6,099 bases of DNA from Deltaproteobacteria bacterium (GTDB lineage Bacteria; Desulfobacterota; Desulfofervidia; Desulfofervidales; DG-60). The DNA is taken from positions 1 through 6,099 of the forward strand of contig JAGGTC010000189.1 of the NCBI GenBank assembly GCA_021163945.1, written 5' to 3'. The translations under genes and the position numbers were made by a program. The notes beneath the pieces were generated by a model. It was given only the letters and a program-made list of their open reading frames with translations, was not told where the DNA came from and did no database searches. Shown here piece by piece: positions 1 through 4,247 of the stretch. Each line of letters begins with the position of its first letter. Positions within the stretch are counted from its first letter, which is position 1.

Positions 1-55
1 GATAAGGGCCCTAGAACAAACCCTAGGAAAGCCAACAGCCAGCTAATAGGATACC

Positions 56-337
56 CTACCTAGCCAGATATAACCCCAATTCTTTCTGCTTCTCTATCTC
101 CTTCAATATCTTTTGGCGTGATACCCCTATTCTACGTGCTACTCTGGCTATGGACTCTGGGTTTAGTGGGTTCTTATCGAAGTCTGGAACCGCTATTTTG
201 AGTCCCTCGTATTCTCTCCAGTATTCTATGACTAGCCATGATATTCCGTTGGGTTCCTTGAGCTTTGATAGTAGCCATGGCCTACGCCTAAGTAGGCTTA
301 TGATCCTCTTCTCCAGCCAATCCCAGCTACCCACCAT
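56..337 (-). CDS. Winged-helix-like DNA-binding protein (putative)
   Basis: This 93-residue protein is probably a small transcription regulator. The C-terminal third (about residues 59-90, starting PESIARVARRIGVSRQKIL) reads as a helix-turn-helix: a helix, a turn at RIGVSR and a recognition helix, followed by a charged helix ending in ELGLYLAR. The N-terminal half is rich in Trp and Arg with no motif I recognise. The ATG at 337 is supported by an AGGGG site at 346-350, eight bases upstream, and by a TATA-like box at 371-382. The gene therefore seems to be transcribed on its own rather than by read-through from the cluster ending at 394. Its leader closely resembles that of the rhomboid gene. 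The DNA-binding call is inference from helix pattern; no family was identified. Confidence 0.75.
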   Translation of the reverse strand: MVGSWDWLEKRIISLLRRRPWLLSKLKEPNGISWLVIEYWREYEGLKIAVPDFDKNPLNPESIARVARRIGVSRQKILKEIEKQKELGLYLAR

Positions 338-370
338 CTCAATTACCCCTAAACATTATAGGTAAAACTG

Positions 371-382
371 ATATATAAAAAA
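371..382 (-). promoter_or_regulatory. TATA-like box for the 56-337 gene
   Basis: On the minus strand the sequence reads TTTTTTATATAT. Its centre lies about 40 bp before the ATG at 337, which would place transcription start roughly a dozen bases before the start codon, allowing room for the AGGGG ribosome site. It overlaps the T-run that follows the upstream gene. Confidence 0.5.
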
Positions 383-383
383 A
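377..383 (-). terminator. Oligo-T tract after the left minus-strand cluster
   Basis: Seven consecutive T residues on the minus strand lie just downstream of the stop at 394. Oligo-T runs are the usual intrinsic termination signal in archaea. This run doubles as the 5' part of the next TATA-like box, so a terminator and a promoter seem to be packed into the same dozen bases. Confidence 0.45.
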
Positions 384-393
384 GTGGGGAAGT

Positions 394-579
394 TTATGGG
401 TTAAGCTGGACATCTTTGACATCCTCCAGCTTGGACGCTATCTTTATGATTTGATCCCATGGCTCCATGTCCTTCCACCATCCCAAGAAGTCGTGGAGCT
501 GTGAAGCCTTCCTCTCGGCCTGCTCGGTATCCCATACCATCACAACCCTACCATCCCTCACAACCAAATAGACCGTCAC
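394..579 (-). CDS. Small hypothetical protein, last gene of left cluster
   Basis: This 61-residue protein has no family I recognise. The N-terminal part alternates hydrophobic residues (VTVYLVVRDGRVVMVWD), typical of a beta-hairpin, followed by helical charged sequence with several Trp (LGWWKDMEPWDQ). The start is GTG at 579. That codon overlaps the upstream stop as GTGA and is preceded by a perfect GGAGGTG at 588-594, eight bases away. A longer reading up to 687 would run through the upstream gene and is rejected. The hairpin resembles that of the protein at 782-1024 (DG then VWD, then an Ala-Ser pair), hinting at distant paralogy. Function unknown. Confidence 0.75.
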   Translation of the reverse strand: MTVYLVVRDGRVVMVWDTEQAERKASQLHDFLGWWKDMEPWDQIIKIASKLEDVKDVQLNP

Positions 580-785
580 CCTCCACTCACCTCCTCTCCT
601 TCCTCGAACTCCTCTAACGACTTGAGGCATTGATATATTCGCTTCATGCATTCCTCGCATACCAAGACGCATCCAGCCCTCAAGCATAGGCTATTCGCAC
701 CCCTACAAGTATTGAGACAGAAGAGATCGTAGATGGGCTTCTCCACGCCACATATACTACATCTAGCCCTCCTAGAAACGCTCAC
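576..785 (-). CDS. Nine-cysteine putative zinc-binding protein
   Basis: This 69-residue protein has nine cysteines, at residues 9, 12, 23, 27, 34, 39, 43, 46 and 53. The CxxC at 9-12 (CSIC) and CxxC at 43-46 (CEEC) look like the two knuckles of a zinc finger. The cysteines between them (CLNTC, then CLRAGC) could hold a second metal or form disulphides. The tail is acidic (EEFEEGEE). The start is GTG at 785: it overlaps the previous stop as GTGA and has GGAGGTG at 791-797, five bases upstream; a TTG at 815 is less likely. Zinc binding is inferred from spacing. Partners could be nucleic acid or the RHH protein encoded upstream; nothing in the sequence decides this. Confidence 0.8.
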   Translation of the reverse strand: MSVSRRARCSICGVEKPIYDLFCLNTCRGANSLCLRAGCVLVCEECMKRIYQCLKSLEEFEEGEEVSGG

Positions 786-1024
786 CCTCTCACCTCCTTT
801 ATTCGATCCTTCCAAACATCCATTTCTCGCATCAACGCTTTAGCGAGTTTCAGGAAATCTTCAAGATCGAATTTATTTACCTTAAATGAGGCGACGAGTT
901 CCTTGTGATCTAAGTCCCAGACCGCAAACCTCATGCCATCCTTAAGGCATATAGCGTGGACTTGAACCTTTGTCTCCTTTCCATGAACCTTACCATCATA
1001 ACAATCTACAAGAATCTCAATCAT
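782..1024 (-). CDS. Small alpha/beta hypothetical protein
   Basis: This 80-residue protein of unknown function starts with alternating hydrophobic strands (IEILVDCYDGKV, then KVQVHAICLKDGMRFAVWDLD) and ends in a charged helix (DLEDFLKLAKALMREMDVWK). The ATG at 1024 overlaps the upstream stop as ATGA and follows GGGGTGAG at 1031-1038 with six bases between, so the start is well supported. Its stop in turn overlaps the GTG of the nine-cysteine gene, indicating translational coupling in one transcript. The middle strand pair weakly matches the protein at 394-579. No catalytic or binding motif is visible. Confidence 0.8.
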   Translation of the reverse strand: MIEILVDCYDGKVHGKETKVQVHAICLKDGMRFAVWDLDHKELVASFKVNKFDLEDFLKLAKALMREMDVWKDRIKEVRG

Positions 1025-1239
1025 CTCTGTCTCACCCCTCTCTCATATCTCTTTAACTTCTCCCTACATCTTCTGAGCATTTCCTCCGCGGCGATCGCTC
1101 TCAACTTCCATGCTCTCGCCTTTATCTCCCACAATACCTCGCTTGGAAGAGCCTTTAATAGTCTCTTATCGGGCTTGGATATGGCGATCAACCAATCGGC
1201 TAGGTCGAGTCTCTCCTCCATAGGGTTTCTCCCCTTCAT
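1021..1239 (-). CDS. Small basic helical hypothetical protein
   Basis: This 72-residue protein is predicted to be almost all helix and strongly basic at its C-terminus (EEMLRRCREKLKRYERGVRQR). That would suit nucleic-acid binding or assembly with a partner, but no family is recognised. The chosen ATG at 1239 gives a 4-bp ATGA overlap with the preceding gene and has GGGAG five bases upstream. An ATG at 1221 (beginning MEERLDLADWL) follows AAGGGGAG by seven bases and is an equally reasonable start, giving 66 residues. A still longer reading to 1305 runs about 70 bp into the upstream gene and is unlikely. Confidence 0.75.
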   Translation of the reverse strand: MKGRNPMEERLDLADWLIAISKPDKRLLKALPSEVLWEIKARAWKLRAIAAEEMLRRCREKLKRYERGVRQR

Positions 1240-1649
1240 AGGAACTCCCACACTCCCGCGGTTAAGGGCTTTATTAGACCGAAGTCGTGGAATAATCTTA
1301 TCCACTTCTTGATGGTTCTCGGATCACTGCCCCTGACAGCCGCTATCGCCCTCTCCAACAGCCTTCTACTTATATGGCCTCCCTTCTCCAAGCCACATCC
1401 ATACTCCCGCTCCATCCAAACCTTAACCTGATGGAACACCCTATCAACCGACGCGGGTGGATTCGGCTTCTTGGCCATGGCGTCGATTTGTGCATCTGTG
1501 TGCAAGGCGATCCAATTCCTTAGAGCTTGTTCAACCTCCCACGAGAAGTCCCCCCTCTTATAACCCTTATATTTTGCCACTACAAATCGCCTGAACTCCT
1601 CAACCAAATCCTTAGGAAGCGAGAAGCCAACCTTAACCTTCTCCACCAT
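1236..1649 (-). CDS. RHH / winged-helix two-domain DNA-binding protein
   Basis: This 137-residue protein is the first gene of the leftward cluster. Residues 4-48 fit a ribbon-helix-helix: a short strand (VKVGFSLP), helix A (KDLVEEFRRFVVAKY), a turn, then helix B (SWEVEQALRNWIALH). RHH proteins dimerise and insert the paired strand into the DNA major groove. Residues about 90-137 (ISRRLLERAIAAV, then DPRTIKKWIRLFHDFGLI) fit a winged helix with recognition helix TIKKWIRLF and a final strand. The linker is Pro/Lys-rich (AKKPNPPAS). The ATG at 1649 follows GTGAGAG closely and lies about 30 bp from a TATA-like box. Given its position it may regulate the divergent region 1650-1994, or act in replication or partition; this is inference. 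Confidence 0.85.
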   Translation of the reverse strand: MVEKVKVGFSLPKDLVEEFRRFVVAKYKGYKRGDFSWEVEQALRNWIALHTDAQIDAMAKKPNPPASVDRVFHQVKVWMEREYGCGLEKGGHISRRLLERAIAAVRGSDPRTIKKWIRLFHDFGLIKPLTAGVWEFL

Positions 1650-1675
1650 CTCTCACTAGATATTCAGATTTCTTC

Positions 1676-1685
1676 CTTTATTTGT
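1676..1685 (-). promoter_or_regulatory. TATA-like box for the left minus-strand cluster
   Basis: On the minus strand the sequence reads CAAATAAAGG, centred about 32 bp before the ATG at 1649. That spacing predicts a leader of only a few bases. It is the only A/T-rich candidate at that distance but is a weak match. Confidence 0.4.
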
Positions 1686-1689
1686 GTAT

Positions 1690-1709
1690 TATGGTTATGG
1701 TTATGGTTA
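1690..1709. repeat. TATGGT tandem repeat, 3.3 copies
   Basis: The hexamer TATGGT is repeated without mismatch at 1690-1695, 1696-1701 and 1702-1707, plus TA. It lies just upstream of the leftward promoter, where a short iterated site could serve as a regulator or initiator binding array. Confidence 0.8.
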
Positions 1710-1922
1710 CTCCCATGGCCATGACCAAAGCAATACTTATATCTCAGAAATCGGCCGAGCACTCACCAAATATAACTCTTATCCCAGACATCCAAAACTC
1801 CTAAAGCGAGCCCACCCTACACACAAATGCACAAACCAAACCTTGGCCATGGATAGGACTTCTAGAAGACTTAAGTATCCATACCCATATCCCCTTATAT
1901 CTCTTGCCTTGAGAATACCTTA

Positions 1923-1934
1923 GCGTATATACGC
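1923..1934. repeat. Perfect 12-bp palindrome GCGTATATACGC
   Basis: This is an uninterrupted inverted repeat immediately upstream of the rightward promoter. Symmetric sites of this length suit dimeric regulators such as RHH proteins, several of which are encoded here. The operator role is inferred from position; the palindrome itself is directly visible. Confidence 0.7.
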
Positions 1935-1951
1935 ATACCCCCCAAAAACCC

Positions 1952-1964
1952 ATAAAAATATATA
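1952..1964 (+). promoter_or_regulatory. TATA box for the rightward operon
   Basis: The sequence ATAAAAATATATA is centred about 36 bp before the ATG at 1995, predicting a leader of roughly ten bases or fewer. It is enclosed by C-runs at 1938-1943, 1949-1951, 1965-1969 and 1977-1979. It is the best TATA match in the window. Confidence 0.7.
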
Positions 1965-1994
1965 CCCCCAAACATACCCAAAAAACGTGGGAAA

Positions 1995-2210
1995 ATGGGT
2001 CGAAAAGTAGTATCTATACAAGACTTCAACCACGCCCTAGAGCTACTCCAAGAACCCAGAAACCAACTAAAGTTCTTGATAAGCGAACAACTAGACTTCG
2101 TCGAACAATGGAAGCGATACATGACTCAAGTGGCCACAGCCCTATCATGGGTAAAAACCCTAGACTTCTGGATCAATAAACTAAGAGACATAACCGAAGA
2201 AAAGAGGTGA
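1995..2210 (+). CDS. Helical protein, first gene of right operon
   Basis: This 71-residue, predicted all-helical protein has no recognised family. Residues 31-45 (EQLDFVEQWKRYMTQ) align with residues 33-47 of the next gene product (DQLDYVESSRTYVSQ): seven identities, mostly conservative changes elsewhere, and similar surroundings. The two genes therefore look like tandem paralogues. The ATG at 1995 lies very close to the predicted transcription start and has only a poor ribosome site (GTGGG), so the message is probably near-leaderless, as is common for first genes in archaeal operons. Base use in the gene is A/C-rich and G-poor, unlike the purine-rich genes that follow, and continues the bias of the adjoining intergenic region. 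Confidence 0.75.
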   Translation: MGRKVVSIQDFNHALELLQEPRNQLKFLISEQLDFVEQWKRYMTQVATALSWVKTLDFWINKLRDITEEKR

Positions 2211-2215
2211 GAGAG

Positions 2216-2419
2216 ATGAGCGTGGAAAGTCAGATCCGAGACTTGGAGACCAGGATCGTTAGGTTGGAAACGGCGCTCCATAACCTCATACACATCTTGA
2301 GAGCGGTGATAGATCAATTGGACTACGTGGAATCCAGTCGAACATACGTTTCACAGCGTCTCAGAGACGAGCTAGCCACCGCCAGAGCCAACCTCGCAGA
2401 CATCATGAGAGAAATCTAG
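2216..2419 (+). CDS. Short coiled-coil protein
   Basis: This 67-residue protein has heptad-spaced Ile/Leu/Val from about residue 6 to 40 (QIRDLETRIVRLETAL and on), typical of a parallel or antiparallel coiled coil, followed by a second amphipathic helix (RLRDELATARANLADIM). It probably dimerises, or pairs with the related protein encoded just upstream. The ATG at 2216 is chosen because GAGGTGA at 2204-2210 sits five bases before it; an in-frame GTG at 2207 lies inside that site. The gene follows its neighbour by five bases. Function unknown; a structural or scaffolding role is only a guess. Confidence 0.8.
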   Translation: MSVESQIRDLETRIVRLETALHNLIHILRAVIDQLDYVESSRTYVSQRLRDELATARANLADIMREI

Positions 2420-2434
2420 AGGAGAGGTGAGAGA

Positions 2435-2782
2435 ATGAAGGTTAAGTTCACCTTAGATGGCTTGAGAGAGGAGTTGAGCAAGGGTCTCAACCGCGTCGAG
2501 ATACTGATTAAGGTGGAGCCAAGGGGAGAAAGAGGCGAACTCTATACAATAAACATATACGCCGTTCCAAAGCTCCCATTCCTCCAAGAAGTCCTAGGAA
2601 CCCCACATATAGGTGGCATAATCGCAGAGTCAGAGGTTGATGGAATCTACGAGGCAGACCTATGGGAGGTGTGGAGGAACGTGAAAAACGGGGGGAAGGC
2701 CGCTTTCGCCCTAGACCAAAGATGTAAGAAACTAATCGAGAGATTGCGTGAGCTTGCAATCGAAGAGAGCTTCCAGGGGTGA
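2435..2782 (+). CDS. Hypothetical alpha/beta protein
   Basis: This 115-residue protein of unknown function opens with a strand and helix (MKVKFTLDGLREELSKGL), then strands (RVEILIKVEP and ELYTINIYAVPKL), a Gly/Pro-containing middle (LGTPHIGGII) and a final basic helix (CKKLIERLRELAIEE). There is no signal peptide, membrane segment or metal motif. The ATG at 2435 has GAGGTGA four bases upstream (2424-2430) and starts 15 bp after the previous stop. Its own end carries the AGGGGTGAT ribosome site of the zinc-ribbon gene. The regular mix of strands and helices suggests a folded single-domain protein. Confidence 0.8.
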   Translation: MKVKFTLDGLREELSKGLNRVEILIKVEPRGERGELYTINIYAVPKLPFLQEVLGTPHIGGIIAESEVDGIYEADLWEVWRNVKNGGKAAFALDQRCKKLIERLRELAIEESFQG

Positions 2783-2787
2783 TAAAG

Positions 2788-3060
2788 ATGGCTTGGGCTA
2801 TCTGTAAGAATTGTGGATGCCCTGTCTCATGGCCAGCCAAACGTGGCCACAGGCTCAAGGATTACCAGTGTCCAAAATGCGGTGGAGAATTGAGGAGATC
2901 AACCCATGATGAAGCGGTTGAGAAGATGAAGGAACATGGGGGATTCTACGACTACTATGTGGACAGATGGATCTCCAAAAAATCCTATGAGGAGCGCGAG
3001 AAGAAGTGGCAAGAAACCATCGAGAAGATCCTCAGAGGAGGGGTGATCACCATAAAATGA
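2788..3060 (+). CDS. Zinc-ribbon protein
   Basis: This 90-residue protein has two cysteine knuckles, C6-K-N-C9-G-C11 and C28-P-K-C31-GG, about 18 residues apart. This is the classic zinc-ribbon layout used in small nucleic-acid- or protein-binding proteins. The region between is basic (PAKRGHRLKDYQ). The rest (residues 40-90) is a charged helical tail with an aromatic patch (GGFYDYYVDRW) and a long EK-rich helix. The ATG at 2788 follows AGGGGTGAT by a few bases; the in-frame GTG at 2779 lies within that site and is less likely. The stop overlaps the next gene's ATG (ATGA at 3057-3060). The zinc-ribbon call is firm; the role is unknown. Confidence 0.85.
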   Translation: MAWAICKNCGCPVSWPAKRGHRLKDYQCPKCGGELRRSTHDEAVEKMKEHGGFYDYYVDRWISKKSYEEREKKWQETIEKILRGGVITIK

Positions 3061-3350
3061 GCCACATAGAGGAGAGAGTTAAGAGGTTGAAGGAGTTGGG
3101 CGTGAAGCATAGGCTCGTCGACAGGATTAGAATATTGCTAAGACCCGCCATCGAAGACGCCCTAGACGAGCTCGAAAAGATATTCATGAAGATAGAGCTA
3201 ACCCTCCCAGAACTCGAGGGAAGAATCAAGGCTCTAGAGAGGAGACTAAAGACCCTAGAGGATGAAATCGCATACCTCGAGGAGGTCATGGCCAGACACG
3301 GGCTCTTCAAGATAATGGCCAAGGAGGTGGAGGAAGATGCCAAAGGGTAG
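3057..3350 (+). CDS. Long coiled-coil protein
   Basis: This 97-residue, highly charged helical protein has clear heptads from about residue 36 to 80 (LPELEGRIKALERRLKTLED, then EIAYLEEV), with Leu/Ile at the a/d positions and Glu/Lys/Arg outside, so it should form a stable coiled-coil dimer or bundle. The N-terminal 30 residues form a basic helix (RVKRLKELGVKHRLVDRIRILLR). The ATG at 3057 overlaps the zinc-ribbon stop by 4 bp and has GGAGGGGTGATC upstream, though at a longer spacing of about ten bases. A reading starting at 3006 lies inside the previous gene and is rejected. Third helical or coiled-coil gene of this operon; function unknown. Confidence 0.8.
   Translation: MSHIEERVKRLKELGVKHRLVDRIRILLRPAIEDALDELEKIFMKIELTLPELEGRIKALERRLKTLEDEIAYLEEVMARHGLFKIMAKEVEEDAKG
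3323..3329 (+). promoter_or_regulatory. Shine-Dalgarno site that sets the first RHH start
   Basis: A perfect GGAGGTG sits seven bases before the ATG at 3337 and lies inside the end of the coiled-coil gene. It supports the start at 3337 over the in-frame ATG at 3355, which has no comparable site. Confidence 0.75.
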
Positions 3351-3510
3351 AACCATGAAGCTGGTAACAGTTCACTTCCCTGAGTGGATGCTCGAGGCCA
3401 TGGAGGAGGCCAGAAAGAAGATGGGGCTCTACACTAGAAGCGACTTCATAAGATACAGCGTAAGATGCATGCTAATGGAGGTGCTGGGAGATGCCAGTCC
3501 TCAGCGTTAA
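3337..3510 (+). CDS. Short ribbon-helix-helix protein A
   Basis: This 57-residue protein has almost pure RHH form: a basic N-terminal arm (MPKGRTMK), a strand (LVTVHFP), helix A (EWMLEAMEEARKKMGL), a turn with the typical Tyr/Arg-Ser (YTRSD), helix B (FIRYSVRCMLMEVLG) and a short tail. Proteins of this size and shape act as dimeric DNA-binding repressors (Arc/CopG/MetJ fold) and are frequent in archaeal viruses and plasmids. The start at 3337 has GGAGGTG seven bases upstream and overlaps the previous gene by 14 bp. A shorter version from 3355 would lose the basic arm. It is followed by a second RHH gene that overlaps it by 20 bp. Operator unknown; the divergent region 1650-1994 is a candidate. 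Confidence 0.85.
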   Translation: MPKGRTMKLVTVHFPEWMLEAMEEARKKMGLYTRSDFIRYSVRCMLMEVLGDASPQR

Positions 3511-3631
3511 GATGCCACAAGTCCTAATAGAACTCATGGACGACCTAGTAGAAGAGAGAAAATACCCCAACCGATCAACCATAGTAAGATACGCCATAAT
3601 AGACCTCCTAAGAAGAGAGGGGAAGATCTAA
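3491..3631 (+). CDS. Short ribbon-helix-helix protein B
   Basis: This 46-residue protein is the second of a tandem RHH pair: a strand (VLSVKMP), helix A (QVLIELMDDLVEERK), a turn (YPNRS) and helix B (TIVRYAIIDLLRREGK). It matches its neighbour through the strand, the Tyr and Arg-Ser of the turn and the RY in helix B, so the two are probably duplicates or could form a heterodimer. The ATG at 3491 has GGAGGTG at 3477-3483, again exactly seven bases upstream, and the gene begins inside the end of RHH A. At 46 residues it is close to the minimum for the fold, with no extra domain. Regulator role inferred from the fold. Confidence 0.85.
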   Translation: MPVLSVKMPQVLIELMDDLVEERKYPNRSTIVRYAIIDLLRREGKI

Positions 3632-3632
3632 G

Positions 3633-3839
3633 ATGTTTAGCGAATATACAAGAACCTTCATCAAGGACACGCTGAAGAGAATAGCCAAAACCGCCATCCT
3701 AATCGGTCTAAGCATAGCCATATCCATGCTACCATTCTGGAGCAAGGGTTCAGGCGAGATAATCGGATTCTTCATCGGTTTCCTAATCGGCATCCCAATA
3801 GGGCTCCTCTGGGTCGATTGGTGGGCTACATGGTTTTAA
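3633..3839 (+). CDS. Two-helix membrane protein with glycine zipper
   Basis: This 68-residue membrane protein has a basic amphipathic N-terminus (EYTRTFIKDTLKRIAKT), a first hydrophobic helix at about 19-35 (TAILIGLSIAISMLPFW), a short loop (SKGSGE) and a second helix at about 42-61. The second helix contains glycines at 45, 49, 53 and 57, a GxxxGxxxGxxxG glycine zipper of the kind that packs membrane helices tightly and is seen in oligomeric membrane proteins and some pore formers. The end is aromatic (WVDWWATWF), as expected at a membrane interface. The ATG starts one base after the RHH B stop, with GAGGGGAAGATC upstream. Pore, holin-like or virion-membrane roles are possible but unproven. 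Confidence 0.8.
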   Translation: MFSEYTRTFIKDTLKRIAKTAILIGLSIAISMLPFWSKGSGEIIGFFIGFLIGIPIGLLWVDWWATWF

Positions 3840-3852
3840 GGGTGAGAACTAA

Positions 3853-4092
3853 ATGACCGAGAGAATCCTAGTATTCAAGGGAGATAAAGTGGTCTACAAT
3901 TCTCTTGAGCGAGAGATACTATGCATGTCTGAGGATGATTGTTTCAGAATAACAGACGTTCCTCCAACCACGATATTAGGTCTAGGAGTGAAGGTGTGCA
4001 TTTGGACAAAGAATATGATCGAGGTGGAGGGAACCGAGCTATGGAAGCTTGGAGATATTTGGATCATCGAGAATTGGGAGCCGATCGACTAG
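3853..4092 (+). CDS. Hypothetical small beta-rich protein
   Basis: This 79-residue protein of unknown function appears to be largely beta strands (RILVFKGDKVVYN, ILGLGVKVCIWTK, NMIEVEGTELWKLGDIWIIENW) with three cysteines (residues 24, 30 and 49). It has no membrane segment. The ATG at 3853 follows AAGGGTGAGAAC, a strong ribosome site lying just after the stop of the membrane protein gene. Soluble and acidic, it sits between two membrane-protein genes, which could mean a peripheral partner, but nothing shows this directly. Confidence 0.75.
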   Translation: MTERILVFKGDKVVYNSLEREILCMSEDDCFRITDVPPTTILGLGVKVCIWTKNMIEVEGTELWKLGDIWIIENWEPID

Positions 4093-4247
4093 CCCTAATC
4101 ATCTTCTTGGCCATGGCCATCCTATTCGTGGCCATCTTCATCATAGGACTCCAACTACTATTCCAACTATTCCGAGAATGTTGGATGGACATAGGAGCAT
4201 GCCAGCCACTCCTGCCCCCACTAGAAACTCCACCAAATCCCCTATAA
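4041..4247 (+). CDS. Single-pass membrane protein, uncertain start
   Basis: This reading frame would give a protein of 68 residues from ATG 4041, with one strong hydrophobic helix at about 17-42 (LALIIFLAMAILFVAIFIIG) and a Pro-rich tail (QPLLPPLETPPNPL). The ATG at 4041 has GGTGGAGGG about nine bases upstream but overlaps the previous gene by 52 bp. A TTG at 4074 is a compact alternative without a good ribosome site. Codon style in the hydrophobic part (GCC, ATC, CTA) matches the other plus-strand membrane gene, which favours reality. Against it, the last 107 bp lie opposite a minus-strand gene. Confidence 0.5.
   Translation: MEAWRYLDHRELGADRLALIIFLAMAILFVAIFIIGLQLLFQLFRECWMDIGACQPLLPPLETPPNPL

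Larger units (their letters stand above)
1650..1994. other. Divergent intergenic control region, possible origin
   Basis: These 345 bp separate the leftward and rightward operons. They hold three-plus copies of TATGGT (1690-1709), a CATGGCCATG palindrome (1714-1723), a direct repeat of CTTATATCTC (1736-1745 and 1894-1903), a perfect palindrome GCGTATATACGC (1923-1934), and C-runs alternating with A-runs (1938-1986). The plus strand is strongly G-poor: bases 1741-1840 have 10 G against 35 C. The one open frame across it (1684-1923) has a low-complexity Tyr/Gly/Pro translation with no ribosome site and is rejected. Repeats plus palindrome between divergent operons fit an operator cluster and could also mark a replication origin; the latter is speculation. 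Confidence 0.6.

Noticed and set aside
1..52. Minus-strand hydrophobic frame (ISWLLAFLGFVLGPL) running off the left edge
   Set aside because: It could be the start of another membrane protein gene, but only about 50 bases are visible and no convincing start codon with a ribosome site is present.
956..1312. Plus-strand open frame of 118 codons
   Set aside because: It lies opposite the overlapping minus genes, which have strong ribosome sites and 4-bp overlaps. Its Leu/Ser/Ile-rich translation is antisense noise.
1684..1923. Plus-strand open frame with Tyr-Gly and Tyr-Pro repeats
   Set aside because: The translation is low complexity, simply reflecting the TATGGT repeat and C-rich DNA. There is no ribosome site, and the frame spans the divergent control region.
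2508..2858. Minus-strand open frame opposite 2435-2782
   Set aside because: It runs antisense across two well-supported plus-strand genes with good starts, and its Pro/Arg/Leu-rich composition is typical of a shadow.
3047..3343. Minus-strand Ser-rich open frame opposite the coiled-coil gene
   Set aside because: Ser/Leu-rich antisense translation mirrors the Glu/Leu/Arg codons of the real gene. No promoter or ribosome site was seen.
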